From positions 1-48,034 of the forward strand of contig JAISFS010000075.1 in the NCBI GenBank assembly GCA_031263485.1: 48,034 bases of DNA, given 5' to 3'. The position numbers were made by a program, and so were the translations under genes. This document shows positions 7,636-17,900 of this stretch, piece after piece. The DNA is from Deltaproteobacteria bacterium (GTDB lineage: Bacteria; Desulfobacterota; Desulfarculia; Adiutricales; Adiutricaceae). How positions within the stretch are numbered: the first letter of the stretch is position 1; the number at the start of each line of letters is the position of its first letter. The notes under the pieces were generated by a model. It saw only the letters and a program-made list of their open reading frames with translations. It had not been told where the DNA came from and did no database searches.

Positions 7636-10600
7636 TCATCTCCAGTCGCCCATCAGCACGAACTGCGCCCAGTAGTACGGGTGAGAGAATCCGGTCCCTT
7701 CCCAGGACGGCGCCTTCCCGGCGGCATCCTGCCTTGCCGAAGCCGCCCCGGCCGCCTCCGGCGAAGGGGGGGAATCCCCGTCCCGCATGACGGAAATCTC
7801 GGCCTCGCGGAGCGCCTCGGCCTTGCCCAGGCCGCCCGCGTAATGCCGGCGGTAAAACTCCGCCTCGATCATGGCCCTCGCGGACCCGTCCCCCGCCCAG
7901 AGGGTCGCGAGCGTGGCGGCGGCCCCTGCCCTCGCAGCGGCTTCGCCCAAGGCCTCCAGCTCGCCGCCCGTTCCGGCCCGCCGTCCGGAAGCGAGGCCGC
8001 AACCCGCGAGCGCGAGTATCTCCGGGCCGCCCCCGGGCCCCGCGGCCGGAAGCCCGTCCAATGCCAGCTCGCCCCCGTCCCCGAGCGCGAGCGCCGAGTC
8101 GGCCGAGGACGGCGGCATGCCCCGACGGCCGGCGGAAAGGCGGAGGGGCGCCTCCACATGCACCGCCCGGACATCGGGCCTGAAGCTTTCCAGGAAAGCC
8201 TTGCGGGTGAAGGCCTTGCCCCTGTAAGTCCTGCCGGCGAGCGCCGCGGGGCCGCCCGGTCCGGGAGCGAACGCCTCGGCTATCCCTTCCCCAGCCGCCT
8301 CGAAGGGCGGGAAGCCCGGCCTTGCCCCCGCGAGGAAGGCCCGCGCCTTTGCCGGGGCCGAGGCGTCCGGCGCGGCAGGCCTCTCCAGGGCCCCGGGGAG
8401 CAGGAGGGCCGCCGGGAACCTTTCCGCGAACCACCTTTCGCCGTCCCACAGCGCCGCGACGGGCACGTTTCCCAGTTCCCCTTCCAGCCGCAGGAGCACC
8501 GCGCCGGGCCCGGCCGCCTCCAAGTCGGCCTCCAGGGGCCCGAAGAGGACGTCCCAGAGGGCCTTGGCGGTCGGGCGGGGGTCTGCGTACGGATCCAGCA
8601 CCCCCTCCCTGAACGCGTCGATCATGCCTGCGAGCTCGTAGCGGCCGACCGGCGACTCGACGGCTACCGCCTTGTCGGGTGAGACGAGGACGAGGTGCAG
8701 GGCCCGTTCGGCGGGCACGGCGTACACGGTCGCCGCGACGCCGCCCGCCTCGCCCAGCGCCGTCCGGCGGGCGTCAAGGCGTTCTGCCTCGCTCGCTGGA
8801 GGCGAGCTCGCCTTGGCCAGGTATAGCTTGAGGTCTTCCAGGATCTTCCAGAAATCCCGGATGGACTCGGAATAATTCAATTCCCCTGTCCCGGCCGGTA
8901 CCCCGGCGCGGGCCGAGGCGGCCCAGGCAGAGTAGAAGCGGAAGGCAGCCTCTTCCGGGGTGCCGTCGAAGAGTCCCGCGTAGTCCCTCATACCGGCAAG
9001 GCCCGCTTCCGCCGGGTCCCCCCAGACGGGGCAGCGTCCCGCCTCGCCAGGCGACTTCGCGCCCCCCGGCGCGACCGTATCGCCGGTGCCGCTCTCCACC
9101 TGCCCTCGACAGCTCCCTTCAGGCCCGCCTTCTTTCATCGGCTCCAGGAGCCGTAGAGCCTCGTCGATCCTGCCCAGCCCCGCAAGGACGCCGAAGAGCT
9201 CCCGGCGGGCCTGGCCGGCCGCGGCGAGCCAGCTCCGCCTGATCCCCGGATCCTCCGCAGGCAACGGGCCGACCAGGCCTCGCGCCGCGGCTGCGGCGAG
9301 CTTCAGGTGGAAGACCGCCGCTTCCGCTTCGCCCAGCGCGGCATATGCCCTGCCAAGCTGGGCGGTTACCAGCGCCCAGAGCGGGGTGGCCGGCCCGTGG
9401 AGGCGGACCGCGGCCGACAGGGCGTCCGTGAGTATCCCCATTAACTCATCGGGGTCCCCGTGCCCGGCCAGGAAGCCGCCGAAGTCCGCGGCCGCGTGTA
9501 TCGTGTGCGGATTGGAGGTCCCTAAGGTCCCGTACCGCCCATAGCAGGACATCTCGTGGTACTTCCGTGCGGCTTCCCAGTCGCCCGATGCGGCCAGGAT
9601 GTCCGCCAAGGCCGAGGTCGCGTCCAGGATTTCCGGGTGGATGCGGGGGCCCAAGGAGCCCATGAGCCCGTGGAAGGCCCTTTCGGCGTACCCGAGCGCC
9701 CCCTCGGGGTCGTCCATGGCCATCAAGGCGTATGCCGCGACGGCGGCGGCCCTCGCGGAATCGGGGTGCCCGGGCTCCAGGGCGGCCTCGGTCGCCGCGA
9801 GCGTCCTCAGGGCCAGATCCAACGCCTCCGCGCCGCCGCCCGCCCCTGCGAGCGCACGGGCCTGGCCGCGCCGCGCCCTCAAGGACCCCGGGCTGTCCCT
9901 TGAGAGGGCCTTTTCGCGGCCGTCCGCGACCCGCCCGTAAAGGCCAGCTGCCCTTTCGGCATCCCCCATCGCGTCGAGCGCGTCCGCCAGGACCTCGGCC
10001 GCGTCCAACGCGTCAAGGGAATCTGGCCCCAGAGCCGCCTCCAGCCCCGCGAGCGCACGGGACGCCAAGGAAGCGGCCGACTCGCGCTCGCCCTTGTGAT
10101 AAAAGATCGCCGCCAGCCCGGAGAGCGACCTTGACGTGTCAGGGTCATCGGGCCCCAGGACCCGCTCCCTCCCTCCGGCCGCCCGCCCCAAGTGGCCCTC
10201 CGCCGCAGGCAGGTCCCAGAGCCTGTGCTCAACGCGCCCGAGCGCGTCCGCCACCGCGAGCGCCTCGGGCGAATCGGGGCCAGGCACGGCATCGAGAATC
10301 TCCAGCGCCCGCGAGTAATCCTCGCGCGCGCGCCCGTTCCAGGCGCCCACGCACGCGGAGTCCACGACGAGGCCGCAGGCGTCCGCCACGGCGGCTTCCG
10401 CCTCCGCGAAGACGATCAGTTCCCGGAGCGTATCGGGGTGATCCGGACCGAGTCCCGCCACGAGGTCAAGATATGGTCGGCGAAGCTCATCCCGGTCCGC
10501 CGTCCCGGCCGGAGAGGGCGCCGTCTCGGGGCCATCAGGGGAGGCGCCTGCCGTCTCGGGGCTCTCAGGGGATGCGGTCCTCGTCGCTCTCCCGTCAGGA

Positions 10601-10743
10601 GGCGCCCCAGCCGCCGGCAAGGTCCATGCGGCAAGGGCGAACGTTGCCAGGGCCAAAGCCAAAGCCGCCGTCGAAACGGTCGAGGCTGCCGACGGCACCC
10701 ACGCTACGGCGAACGGGCCGGTTGTTAACGAGAGACGTTTCAT
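7636..10743 (-). CDS. Exported TPR-CHAT protein with His-to-Pro change in the CHAT site
   Basis: The start is placed at the ATG at 10743, 24 codons inside the longest frame, because AGGAGA precedes it by 7 bases and it opens a signal peptide (MKRLSLTTG, hydrophobic stretch, cleavage near PAAGAPPDG). The protein is 1035 residues. Residues ~70-560 are TPRs, many with LGPDDPDT or LGPDSLDA signatures. A pre-CHAT region contains GLFDGTPEEAAFRFY. The CHAT domain covers about residues 640-1035 and ends in the family tail GFSHPYYWAQFVLMGDWR. In CHAT enzymes the dyad is the second His of HxxxH and the Cys of SACxTG. Here the first reads H862-VEAP866 (Pro at the catalytic position) and the second is LAGCGLASG with C915 kept. 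Cysteine protease activity is therefore doubtful; a pseudoprotease or binding role is inferred. No YRPxW module is present. Confidence 0.9.
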   Translation of the reverse strand: MKRLSLTTGPFAVAWVPSAASTVSTAALALALATFALAAWTLPAAGAPPDGRATRTASPESPETAGASPDGPETAPSPAGTADRDELRRPYLDLVAGLGPDHPDTLRELIVFAEAEAAVADACGLVVDSACVGAWNGRAREDYSRALEILDAVPGPDSPEALAVADALGRVEHRLWDLPAAEGHLGRAAGGRERVLGPDDPDTSRSLSGLAAIFYHKGERESAASLASRALAGLEAALGPDSLDALDAAEVLADALDAMGDAERAAGLYGRVADGREKALSRDSPGSLRARRGQARALAGAGGGAEALDLALRTLAATEAALEPGHPDSARAAAVAAYALMAMDDPEGALGYAERAFHGLMGSLGPRIHPEILDATSALADILAASGDWEAARKYHEMSCYGRYGTLGTSNPHTIHAAADFGGFLAGHGDPDELMGILTDALSAAVRLHGPATPLWALVTAQLGRAYAALGEAEAAVFHLKLAAAAARGLVGPLPAEDPGIRRSWLAAAGQARRELFGVLAGLGRIDEALRLLEPMKEGGPEGSCRGQVESGTGDTVAPGGAKSPGEAGRCPVWGDPAEAGLAGMRDYAGLFDGTPEEAAFRFYSAWAASARAGVPAGTGELNYSESIRDFWKILEDLKLYLAKASSPPASEAERLDARRTALGEAGGVAATVYAVPAERALHLVLVSPDKAVAVESPVGRYELAGMIDAFREGVLDPYADPRPTAKALWDVLFGPLEADLEAAGPGAVLLRLEGELGNVPVAALWDGERWFAERFPAALLLPGALERPAAPDASAPAKARAFLAGARPGFPPFEAAGEGIAEAFAPGPGGPAALAGRTYRGKAFTRKAFLESFRPDVRAVHVEAPLRLSAGRRGMPPSSADSALALGDGGELALDGLPAAGPGGGPEILALAGCGLASGRRAGTGGELEALGEAAARAGAAATLATLWAGDGSARAMIEAEFYRRHYAGGLGKAEALREAEISVMRDGDSPPSPEAAGAASARQDAAGKAPSWEGTGFSHPYYWAQFVLMGDWR

Positions 10744-13357
10744 GGCTTTTCTCCTGAAACCCGACTCGGGGCAACGGCGTTTCGGCCGCCTCGCCGGTCG
10801 CGAGCGTCGGGACAACGTAAAAGCTCGCGACCGGTGAGAGCGTCAGGACAACGTCAACGGCAAGGGAACCCGGGCACGGCGACTAGGGGATAAGAGCTAA
10901 ACGATCACGCCGCAGGGTGAAGCCTGGAAGGGGACGCATCTGCTGGTTGCCGAGCCAGCGGGAAGCCGCCGTTCCCGAAGTCCTCGCCTGAAAAGGGCAA
11001 CGGCCGCAGTCCCTTGACCGCCGGTATCCGTGCCGCCGCTCCACGATGCCGTTCGTTCTCGCGGGACGCGGGACCGGCGGGTAAAGATTGCCTCCAAATT
11101 TTGCGCTAGGGCCCGAGAACTCCAGGTGCCGTGACGGGATCGCGGAAACGGTGCCGGAGGCGCGTCTGAGGATCGGCCGCATCGTGGGGAAGAGGACGCG
11201 GAAAGGTCATGCGTTACGCCTGAAAATTCACGGGAATGTCTTGACGTTACCACCGGACATGGGGAAAGTCAACATACCGCACGCTCCCATCGGACAACTC
11301 CATTCGAGACGCTGCAAGGCATGTGGAGCTGATACCCGCCGCTTCGCGGGATAATCATCGGCAGCCGCCGTTCCGATAAATGCGCAGGATCAACAATCGC
11401 GCGCCGAACAGCGTCAGTCCGAGCCTCAGACAGCCAATGCGAGCCGCGTTTCCGCAACTCGGAAAGACAATGAAATAAACCTACCCGTCACCGGGCCGCG
11501 CGACCGGGAAGTCCGGACGGCGAAAGACCGCGCTCAAGAAGGGCAACGCTTGCCTGGAGTCCGCGTCCGGCAGGCCGTTTCGGCGCAAACCGCGTCAAAT
11601 TCGCCGGCGGGCCGCGACTGAGCCGTGAATTCGTCGCGGGATTCTGTTGAGAGGCGCAACCAGCGTACAGCGGAATGATTTATGTAAGCCTTGATTCAAT
11701 GAGATTCGTCCGTCATCCGTCATCCGTCAATCGAAACGGTGCCGATGCGATTTCGCAGGCTGTACCGCTCCCGCACTTCCATCGGCTCCCCGGCATGGTA
11801 CCGAGACTTACGTAAGCGCCATTCCCCCGGAGAATGCCTCGGACGGATAAAGGAAACCCCGTAAGCCCCAGGCTGTCCCGCACCCGATCGACATGCAGGC
11901 AACCGTATTTGTCAGACTGCGCGGCCTGCAGATGCATCGAAATCCCCGCGGGCGAGTCGCCCCCCTCATTTTCTACAGCAAGTCCGGCGCCACGGTGTCG
12001 GACGCTCCTCTGGCGAATCCATTTCGGGTGAAGTATTCCAATATGCCTTGAGCGGCAAGGATCCCGAAGGCAGACACTGCCTGCTTCACGATCAGCGTCC
12101 ATCGGGGAGGCCGGGTCAATCCGACTCACCCTGCAGGCGATTATTTCGCGTCCACGATACCGAGATGAATCTGTTTCGCCCAATGCGGCCCGACTGACTA
12201 CAGAATTACACAAGACGCGGGCGGGGACAAAAGATAACTCGGAGCGGACCCTAAGTCAGTAACGCCGGCCACCCTTGCGACAGCGCCGTTTCGGACGAAG
12301 TCGGGCGCCGTCTGCACGACCCGAAACATCTGCAGACCGATACGGATGTCCTGGGCCGCAACCAGCGGAGGGACGACGCCGGATATTACGGGATGATGCC
12401 AGTCGAATTAAATACGGGAGAGCCGCGGTTCTTGAACAACGGGGACCAGGAAACCGGCAAAACCGTCGCGACGATTTCCCCGTCGCTTTCCAACGGGCGG
12501 GACGCCGCCTGGCCCGAAACCGCGTCAAAATCACCCGGCAGGCGGGTACCTCTGTCGCAGGGAGGTCGTCAGCCGCGCGGCGACGCGTCGAAGAGGCCCC
12601 CGCAACAGGCCCGGCGGGCCTTTTGTTCCATTATTTCAAAATCCTGAGAAGTGAATCGACCCGCCTCACACCGTACTGGAACGGGATTTGCAGGAGAACG
12701 GGCAGGCGGCCAGACGATGTCGCCGTCCCTCGCGAGTCCCCCTGTTGCAAATGACCAGTCCGTAGCCATGATGTGGACGAGGAGAACCGATTTCGCAGAA
12801 CATCGTTTCACGCTTCCGGGCCCCCGAATCCATGAACGGCTTTCTGGATGGTCATGCGAAGCACGACCCGCCGACTTAATCCAGCATGCGGACACCCGCC
12901 CGGATTTGTCCGGCGCCAGGGATAATATCCGCGCCTCTGGCATGTTAACTTGCTTGATTGCTGCATTGCTGACTGGCTGGCAGATGGTATCCACCTCCGC
13001 CTGTCTAAGAGGCCGGAATCCTGCATGCTCTTCCCGGCGCAACCCAGTTCCAACTGACTCCCGGCCGCCTTCCAATTGACTCCAGACCGCATTAGTATTA
13101 CAGTCACATATCAACAATCATCAGCAGTTCACGGATTTTGCGAGACTTGACCAGCCTCACCAATATTTTTATGCCACTCCATAACGCCTGACATCCCCAA
13201 TGATAGGGATACGCGGGAGTTGTCATTTTCCTAAACGTCCTGGACTCGTTGCCCTGACTTTCCCAACGGAATGTCATTACAGAGAATCTCCCTTTATTTC
13301 TGCCATGAGGAGTTCACCCACCAGACACTGCCTGATTGCCACTGCCTGATTGCGGAC
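10744..13357. other. 2.6-kb gene-poor stretch, probably eroded sequence
   Basis: No frame here combines a plausible start, ribosome-binding site and protein-like composition. Short protein-like pieces change frame on the minus strand between about 11720 and 12060 (for example AAQGILEYFTRNGFARG in one frame and MEVRERYSLRNRIGTVSI in another) and on the plus strand near 12390-12530. This is what a decayed gene looks like, but none can be named. Base composition falls towards 13.1-13.4 kb. Confidence 0.4.
12607..12627 (+). terminator. Possible rho-independent terminator
   Basis: Stem AGGCCC/GGGCCT with a three-base GGC loop, followed by TTTTGTT. It is not downstream of any intact gene, which fits the decayed character of this region. 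Confidence 0.4.
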
Positions 13358-13692
13358 ATCGGCACAGCCGTCCTCCTCGCATTCTGAATTTCCATCGCAA
13401 CCATGCCTTGTCATGCCGACGTGTCAGGACGGACCACTATCAAGACAAGCGATGACCCCGGCCTGAACTGCCGGGGAGACTTCAATGCCGACTACCGGTC
13501 GGATTTTAGGATGGCACACGGAATCAGCGTTGACCGTGCAACGCGCAGGAGTCTCCGGACTCCGTATGTCCATTGCCACGTGCATTGTTGACGGACTTCC
13601 GAATGACGAGGCAAGATATAACGATTTCTCATATCGCGATTTCCCTGAAGTCGGCAAAGCAAGCTCACCCCTTTTGATTCCAATGAAATCAA
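13358..13692 (+). pseudogene. Truncated paralogue of the secreted protein at 13859
   Basis: Two pieces align with the downstream gene. The first (13403-13516) reads PCHADVSGRTTIKTSDDPG then DYRSDFRMA, matching PCHAEEPGRAVFRTSDNPK and SYPSSFRKA. The second, in another frame (~13535-13680), reads RAGVSGLRMSIATCIVDGL then DEARYNDFSYRDFPEV, matching RAVVSGLHIFRATCLVGLI and EASFNDFASREIPEV. About 100 residues in between are missing. DNA similarity to the signal-peptide region continues upstream to about 13358 but contains an in-frame stop. A tandem gene duplication followed by internal deletion explains this best. Confidence 0.75.
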
Positions 13693-13858
13693 GCATCGGT
13701 CTTCATGCTCGCTCGTCAATCGGGCACAAATCCAGGATGCGACGGTCCCGCCGGCGGCATTTCCGATTCCCCGAAGGATTGCCAGATCAGTTGTCCGCCC
13801 GTTCTTCCGCGCTCCCTTGAGATCGACCGCCCACCGCTAAACCATGAGGAACATCACC

Positions 13859-14524
13859 ATGAAACACAGTCCATTCGCTCAGCTGATCCTCTCCGCCCTC
13901 ATCGCATGCGTTGTTTCCGCCGCATCCGTACCCTGTCACGCCGAGGAACCGGGAAGGGCCGTGTTCAGGACAAGCGATAATCCCAAATTTGATGGCTATG
14001 GGGAGTTCATCGTCAGCTACCCGTCGAGTTTCAGAAAGGCGACCGCTGCCAGGGTGGACTCCAGCGAGAAAACAGCCCAAATCATGATCGCCAGCAACGA
14101 CAGCTATAGCGAAAGAGGCGCCTTTATCGGGCTTTCCGCCATGATCTATACCATCACCCCTGAATATGCGGAGGCGTTGGACGGTCCTGTCTCGGCCATC
14201 GTCTGGAAAAGACATATAGAAAGGTTCCACGGTGATGATCCTGGGGGATCTTGGTCCGGCGTAAGACCCTTCGTCTTCAAGGGGCTCCTGGCCGCAGACT
14301 TCGATGAGACCCCGATGATCAAAAGCGATTCCGGCGGCGAAGCCAAGGTTTTCGGCGTAGCCGCGAACCGCGCCGTGGTCTCCGGACTCCACATTTTCCG
14401 CGCGACATGCCTCGTGGGCCTCATTCCGGAGAACGAGGCGTCATTCAACGATTTCGCGTCACGCGAGATTCCCGAAGTGGCGGAAGTCTGCATCCCCTTT
14501 TTCGATTCCATCGAAATCAGGTAG
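13859..14524 (+). CDS. Secreted hypothetical protein (221 aa)
   Basis: Signal peptide MKHSPFAQLILSALIACVVS with cleavage near SVPCHAEE, then a domain of about 190 residues. The start at 13859 is preferred because AGGA lies 8 bases upstream; an ATG at 13844 is in frame and would add five residues. The mature part begins FRTSDNPKFDGYGEF and has one Cys pair candidate (TCLVGL and EVCIPF). I recognise no family. A damaged paralogue directly upstream shows that the signal-peptide border and the C-terminal block EASFNDFASREIPEV are the conserved parts. The region is somewhat less GC-rich than the TPR genes. Confidence 0.8.
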   Translation: MKHSPFAQLILSALIACVVSAASVPCHAEEPGRAVFRTSDNPKFDGYGEFIVSYPSSFRKATAARVDSSEKTAQIMIASNDSYSERGAFIGLSAMIYTITPEYAEALDGPVSAIVWKRHIERFHGDDPGGSWSGVRPFVFKGLLAADFDETPMIKSDSGGEAKVFGVAANRAVVSGLHIFRATCLVGLIPENEASFNDFASREIPEVAEVCIPFFDSIEIR

Positions 14525-14930
14525 CGGTCAGCGCGCCTGCCCTGTCCGGCTTGGACGTCGAATTCCTCCCTGGACATAGCCCAGTGCGTTGAAATGTTTA
14601 ATCACCGACCGCTCTGCGCCTTTCCTGCAGGGGCGGCATGTCAGGCGCACGGGCGATCAGCCGTCCCGAACCGGGGCTGCGTACGGAAGTCATATGAACG
14701 GTTGCTCTCCGGACCCCTGTGGTGGGACAATCGATCCGGTGGCGACCGCCCCGCGAAATTAATATTTGTTCCAGAGACAGTTTTCTGAGACACAGAATGC
14801 TCCGATATCCAGTTTCGGCCAGAAACTTCCTCCCTCCACGGCAGGCCGACCAAACCTCCTCGGCAGTCCGGCGAAACACTCTCCCATCTCTAACGGGGAG
14901 TCCTACACCAAAGGGACATCAGGTGAATCA
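14525..14930. other. Intergenic and 5' region of the TPR-CHAT gene
   Basis: Holds the frame extension upstream of the chosen start at 14931. The extension has no signal-peptide character and is judged untranslated. No terminator or promoter can be named with confidence. Confidence 0.35.
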
Positions 14931-17900
14931 ATGCAGATGTCGGCCAGTCAATTCCGTGCCCGTCCCTTCTCCTATGCGGTTTCAGCAACCGCGCCGGGCC
15001 TGTTCGCTACCGCCTTGGCTCTAGCCATCCCCTTCTCCGCGCAGACTCACTTCGCCATGGGAGCTTCATCGCCGACGGACCCGGCAACCGTCGAAATCTA
15101 TGGCAACGCACAAACACACGCTTCTGAAGTTGCCGGGCACGGTACTACGGACGCATACTCAACCGCGGCGGCTACCGGATCGGACGCGCAGGACGCGGAA
15201 CCGAGCTCGGAAGCCGCTGGCCTCGGGTCGGTGACCGCAGGACCGGGCGCGGAAGCTTTCGGGCAAGGCGCGGAGGGCGTGGAAGCAGTTGTCGAGGATG
15301 CAAGCCCCGCCGCAACTACCTCAGGGGCCGCCACGGCCACATCAGGGGCCGCCACGGCCACATCAGGGGCCGCCACGGCCACCTCAGGGGCCGCCACGGC
15401 TGCCTCAGGGCCCGGCGCGGCTGCCTCAGGGCCCGGCGCTGAGGACGCGGCCCCGGCAACAATGGCCGCATCCTATCGCCCCGACTGGCAGGAGGGTTTC
15501 CAGCGAATGACCTCCGAGCTGGAGGAGCTGCGGGCCACGGCCGAGAGCCTCTGGGACGCCGGTGATTCCCTCGGAGCCGCGCAAGCCTGGTTACGGCTGG
15601 AAGAACAGGCCGAGGCCGCCTACGGCTTCTATGACCCGAGGCGCTCGGCGGCATCGAGCCGCGCCGCGAGATCGCTCCTGGAGGCCGGAGCCTTGAAAAT
15701 AGACATGCTGACATCCGAATATAATTTCATCCATGCGGAAAACATGCTCGCTTCCCTGGAGGGCCCGCGCTCCCCCGAGGCCCTGTACGCGCTCGAGACC
15801 TCCGCGCGGATCAACCTGGCGTTGGATTGGCCCGTCCCGGCAGTAATCAGCCTGCGCAAGGCGGCCGGGATGGCCTCCGAAGCCTTGGGGCCGCAACACC
15901 CGCAGACACTCTCGTCCGAGAGATGGCTCGCGGCGGCAGATGCCGCAACCCGTGATTCAAAGGACTCGGTGATCCTGTTCCGGCGGATCTGGGAGGAACT
16001 GCGCGATTCTCGGGGGCCGACGGACCCGGAGACGCTTGAGGCCGCCGGGACGCTGGCCCGCCTCCTGGAGACCTGGGGCGACCTCGAGGGCGGTCTCGAG
16101 CTTCTGGAAGGGTCGCTCGAGGCCCGCCGCAAGGCTTCCGGGGCGCGGAAACCCCGTGATCTCGGCGCCGCGGAAGCCGCCCGGGCGCTCGCATCCGCCA
16201 TGGAGAGGGCGGGCCGCTTCCCCGAGGCGCGGGATCTCTACGCCGGGGCTCTCGAGACCTTGACCGGGGAACTCGGTCCGACTCATCAGGCCGCTTTGGA
16301 CGCCAAGCTCGGCATGGCCAGGTCCCTCATCGGGCTGGGAGAGCCCGCCGCCGCCCGGGAGCTTGTCAGCGAGGTCCAGGCGGAGCGGGAGCTCGGCTCG
16401 ACGTTTGAGAAGGAGCACAATAGGATCGTGACAAGGATGGTTCTGGCCGCCGCCTTCCAGGCGGAGGGCCAGTCGCGGACGGCGCTTCGTCTCTTCAGTG
16501 GCGCGGGTTACAAGCTGCAGCAACACTTTACCGTGGGGTCTCCCAGAGACCCGTACGTGCTGGCCGCCCGGGCCGGCGAGGCGGGCGCGCTTCTCGACAT
16601 GGGGGAGTTCGCCGCCGCTCTGGCCATCCTTGAGGTAGCACTGGTTGACTATGAGGCGATGCGTACCGAACAGGCGGAGCGGAAAGCGGAAGCCCTGGCG
16701 AAGGCGGCAAGGGAAAACGACGGGGGAGAGCCGGGGCCAGGGGACACCGCCGAGGCGGAGAAGGACGGCGACGGGGCGGAACAGGGCAACCAAGGCGATG
16801 CCGGGTCGGAACTCAAAGGCGGGGCTGAACCGGAAAGCGGACGCGAAGGCGGCGTCTGGCCTCCCAGCCGCTTCGCGGCCGAGGCCGAGGCAGCCATGGG
16901 CGAGGCATACCTCGGCCTGGGCGACTACTCCCGGGCGCGGGACATCCTCGAGCGCGCGCGGGCGGGGCTCGCGGCATCCCTGGGGGACAGCCACCCAGAG
17001 ACCCTTGCCGCGACCGCCGCCCTGGCCGTCGCCATGGGCGGGCTGGGCAAGTCGGACGAAGCCCGGCGCCTGCTCTCGTCGGCGCTCGAGGGCCAGGAAA
17101 AGGTCCTGGGGCCCATGCATCCGACCGTCCTCTCCACCCGCTCCAGCCTGGGCGCCCAGCTCCTCGCCGCCGGCGAGCCCGCCGAGGCGCTCTCGCAACT
17201 CGAACGGGCGGTCGAGGGACTTCTGGAGGTTCGCGGGGAAGATCACCCAGAGACCCTGGCCGCCCGCGTAAATCTGGCGGCGGCCCTGCTGGCGGCCGGG
17301 AAGGCGGGTGCCGCCCGTGATCTCCTGACAGGCGTCCTGGAGGCCGCAGTCAGGGTCCAAGGCGCGGCCGGGCGGCTCGTGGGCGCCGCGGCGGCCGGAC
17401 TGGGGGATATCTGGGCGAGGGAAGGAGATCTCGCCCTGGCCGTCTTCTGGCTGAAGGTCTCGGTCACGGCCGCCGAGGAAGCCCGCGGCCGGGCCACCGC
17501 CATGGACGGAGGGCTCCGCCGCTGTCTGCTCTTCACTTTCGAGCGGCGCTACCACCGGCTCTTCGACGCGCTGATGAGATCCGACCGTCCCGCCGAGGCG
17601 CTGGTTGTCCTGGGGCTCCTGAAGGAGGACGAGCTGCCGCCCCGCGCCCCGAGCCCGCTAACGGGGTACGGCGGAGGCCGGGTGGAAAGTCCGGGCCCGT
17701 GGCTCTCCGCCGCGGTCGGGCTTTTCGAGGGCAGCCCGGACGATGCGGCCTGGCGACACTGGCTTGCGGCGGGCGAGCGGGACATGGTAGCGGCCGCGGT
17801 CCTCAAGCTGCACCCGGAGTCGGAGGCGGGGTCAGTGAAAACGCCGGAGAGCGAGGCCGCCCTGGCCGAACTTGAGGCGGCGGCCTCCGCCGCGTCCATG

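Noticed and set aside
7447..8682. 411-codon plus-strand open frame
   Set aside because: Antisense to the CHAT domain of the 7636 gene, with shadow composition and no ribosome-binding site.
15312..15437. Repeat array considered as CRISPR
   Set aside because: Units are contiguous with no spacers and code in frame for a linker.
15957..17555. 532-codon open frame on the minus strand
   Set aside because: It is antisense to the TPR-CHAT gene; its composition (Gly/Arg/Pro/Leu) is the mirror of high-GC codon usage, and there is no ribosome-binding site.
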